Source: an uncultured Bacteroidales bacterium
Lineage (GTDB): Bacteria > Bacteroidota > Bacteroidia > Bacteroidales > Marinilabiliaceae
Assembly (NCBI GenBank): GCA_937892095.1
Contig: CALAVC010000132.1
Location: 1 to 17,569 of the forward strand
Direction: 5' to 3'
DNA length: 17,569 bases
Shown here in pieces: positions 17,471-17,569 of the stretch (positions within the stretch are counted from its first letter, which is position 1; every line of letters begins with the position of its first letter). The notes beneath the pieces are model-generated. The model did no database searches and was not told where the DNA came from. It was given only the letters and a program-made list of their open reading frames with translations. Position numbers and translations under genes: made by a program.

Positions 17471-17510
17471 TTGGGGCATTCTCGGAGACGAGGGTGCTCC
17501 AATGCTTTTT
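17471..17510 (+). terminator. Strong hairpin with T tail inside the inverted-repeat segment
   Basis: TTGGGGCA (17471-17478) pairs with TGCTCCAA (17495-17502), with one G-U pair. Inside, CTCG (17481-17484) pairs with CGAG (17489-17492) around a GAGA tetraloop. TGC and five Ts follow, as in an intrinsic terminator on the plus strand. No plus-strand gene lies to its left in the bacterial part, so its orientation makes little sense unless the segment inverts or antisense transcription occurs. On the minus strand it could instead be a leader structure. Confidence 0.55.
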
Positions 17511-17536
17511 GTTGTGGCAGGTGGGGTGGCGAGAAA

Positions 17537-17569
17537 AAACGGTCGATTAAAGTAGTCCACTCAGAGAGG
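17537..17569 (-). repeat. Right arm of the perfect 33-bp inverted repeat
   Basis: Reverse complement of 17030-17062 over all 33 bases, beginning AAACGGTCGATTAAAGTAG on the plus strand and ending TCAGAGAGG at the last base of the window. Because the repeat stops with the window, its true outer limit and any flanking duplication cannot be seen. Confidence 0.97.

Larger units (their letters stand above)
17030..17569. other. Candidate invertible promoter segment upstream of the susC/susD operon
   Basis: 540 bp bounded by perfect 33-bp inverted repeats, with no convincing gene inside. The left part carries a promoter-like sequence reading toward susC, and the right end carries a terminator hairpin on the opposite strand. 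The interior from about 17,160 is markedly purine-rich on the plus strand. In Bacteroides, site-specific recombinases flip promoter segments between inverted repeats upstream of surface operons, including susC/susD loci, and this arrangement would work the same way (shown state ON). Alternatives are a MITE or IS remnant, or a fold-back artefact, because the right arm ends exactly at the window end. No recombinase gene is in the window. Confidence 0.4.

Noticed and set aside
17187..17560. Short minus-strand open frames (67-88 codons) in the region upstream of susC
   Set aside because: They are Phe/Ser/Leu-rich products of a pyrimidine-biased strand, overlap each other, and have no recognisable protein features.
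1..17569. CRISPR arrays, tRNA or rRNA genes, transposases, phage genes
   Set aside because: None were seen by eye on either strand. The only repeats are the inverted pair at the right end, the domain duplication, the Asn-rich tracts and the telomere-like start.

Overview
The window joins two unrelated genomes. Bases 1 to about 3,890 are extremely AT-rich (by eye about one fifth G+C) and hold one eukaryotic gene. From about 3,940 to the end the DNA is roughly half G+C and is typical Bacteroidales, with five bacterial genes on the minus strand. The boundary lies somewhere in 3,843-3,952. The simplest reading is a chimeric contig from a mixed or single-cell sample, such as gut or rumen material where ciliates and Bacteroidales live together. 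A functional transfer is much less likely, because the bacterial part is a complete secretion-dependent operon with its own terminator.

Left part: the first 14 bases are two CCCC blocks in the pattern AATCCCCAATCCCC, which looks like the C-rich strand of a ciliate-type telomere. About 70 bp later an ATG at 87 opens a 1,251-codon frame that matches DDB1 (CPSF_A/MMS1 superfamily) from its first residues to near its C terminus. One TGA at 213-215 interrupts this frame, yet the DDB1 similarity continues unbroken across it. A telomere, a tiny leader and one gene of about 3.8 kb fit a gene-sized macronuclear chromosome of a ciliate whose far end was lost at the junction.

Right part (transcribed right to left): SusC (13710-16967), SusD (11594-13672), SusC (8237-11548), SusD (6448-8202), then a secreted multidomain protein with a type IX secretion-like C terminus (4031-6397), closed by a strong intrinsic terminator at 3941-3977. 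Gaps are 34-50 bp, so this is one operon. It encodes two outer-membrane glycan importers (SusC TonB-dependent channels with SusD lipoprotein lids) plus a probable surface glycan-binding protein. The susC-susD-susC-susD-accessory order resembles the xylan-utilisation xus operon of Prevotella and Bacteroides, but no glycoside hydrolase is present, so the substrate is unknown.

Upstream of the operon (16968-17569) there is no gene. A perfect 33-bp inverted repeat (17030-17062 and 17537-17569) brackets 474 bp that carry a Bacteroidetes-type promoter aimed at the first susC and, near the far end, a strong hairpin terminator on the opposite strand. This is the layout expected of an invertible promoter controlling a susC/susD operon. 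However, the second arm ends exactly at the last base of the window, so an IS/MITE end or a fold-back assembly artefact remains possible. This is the best candidate here for an interesting undescribed element.
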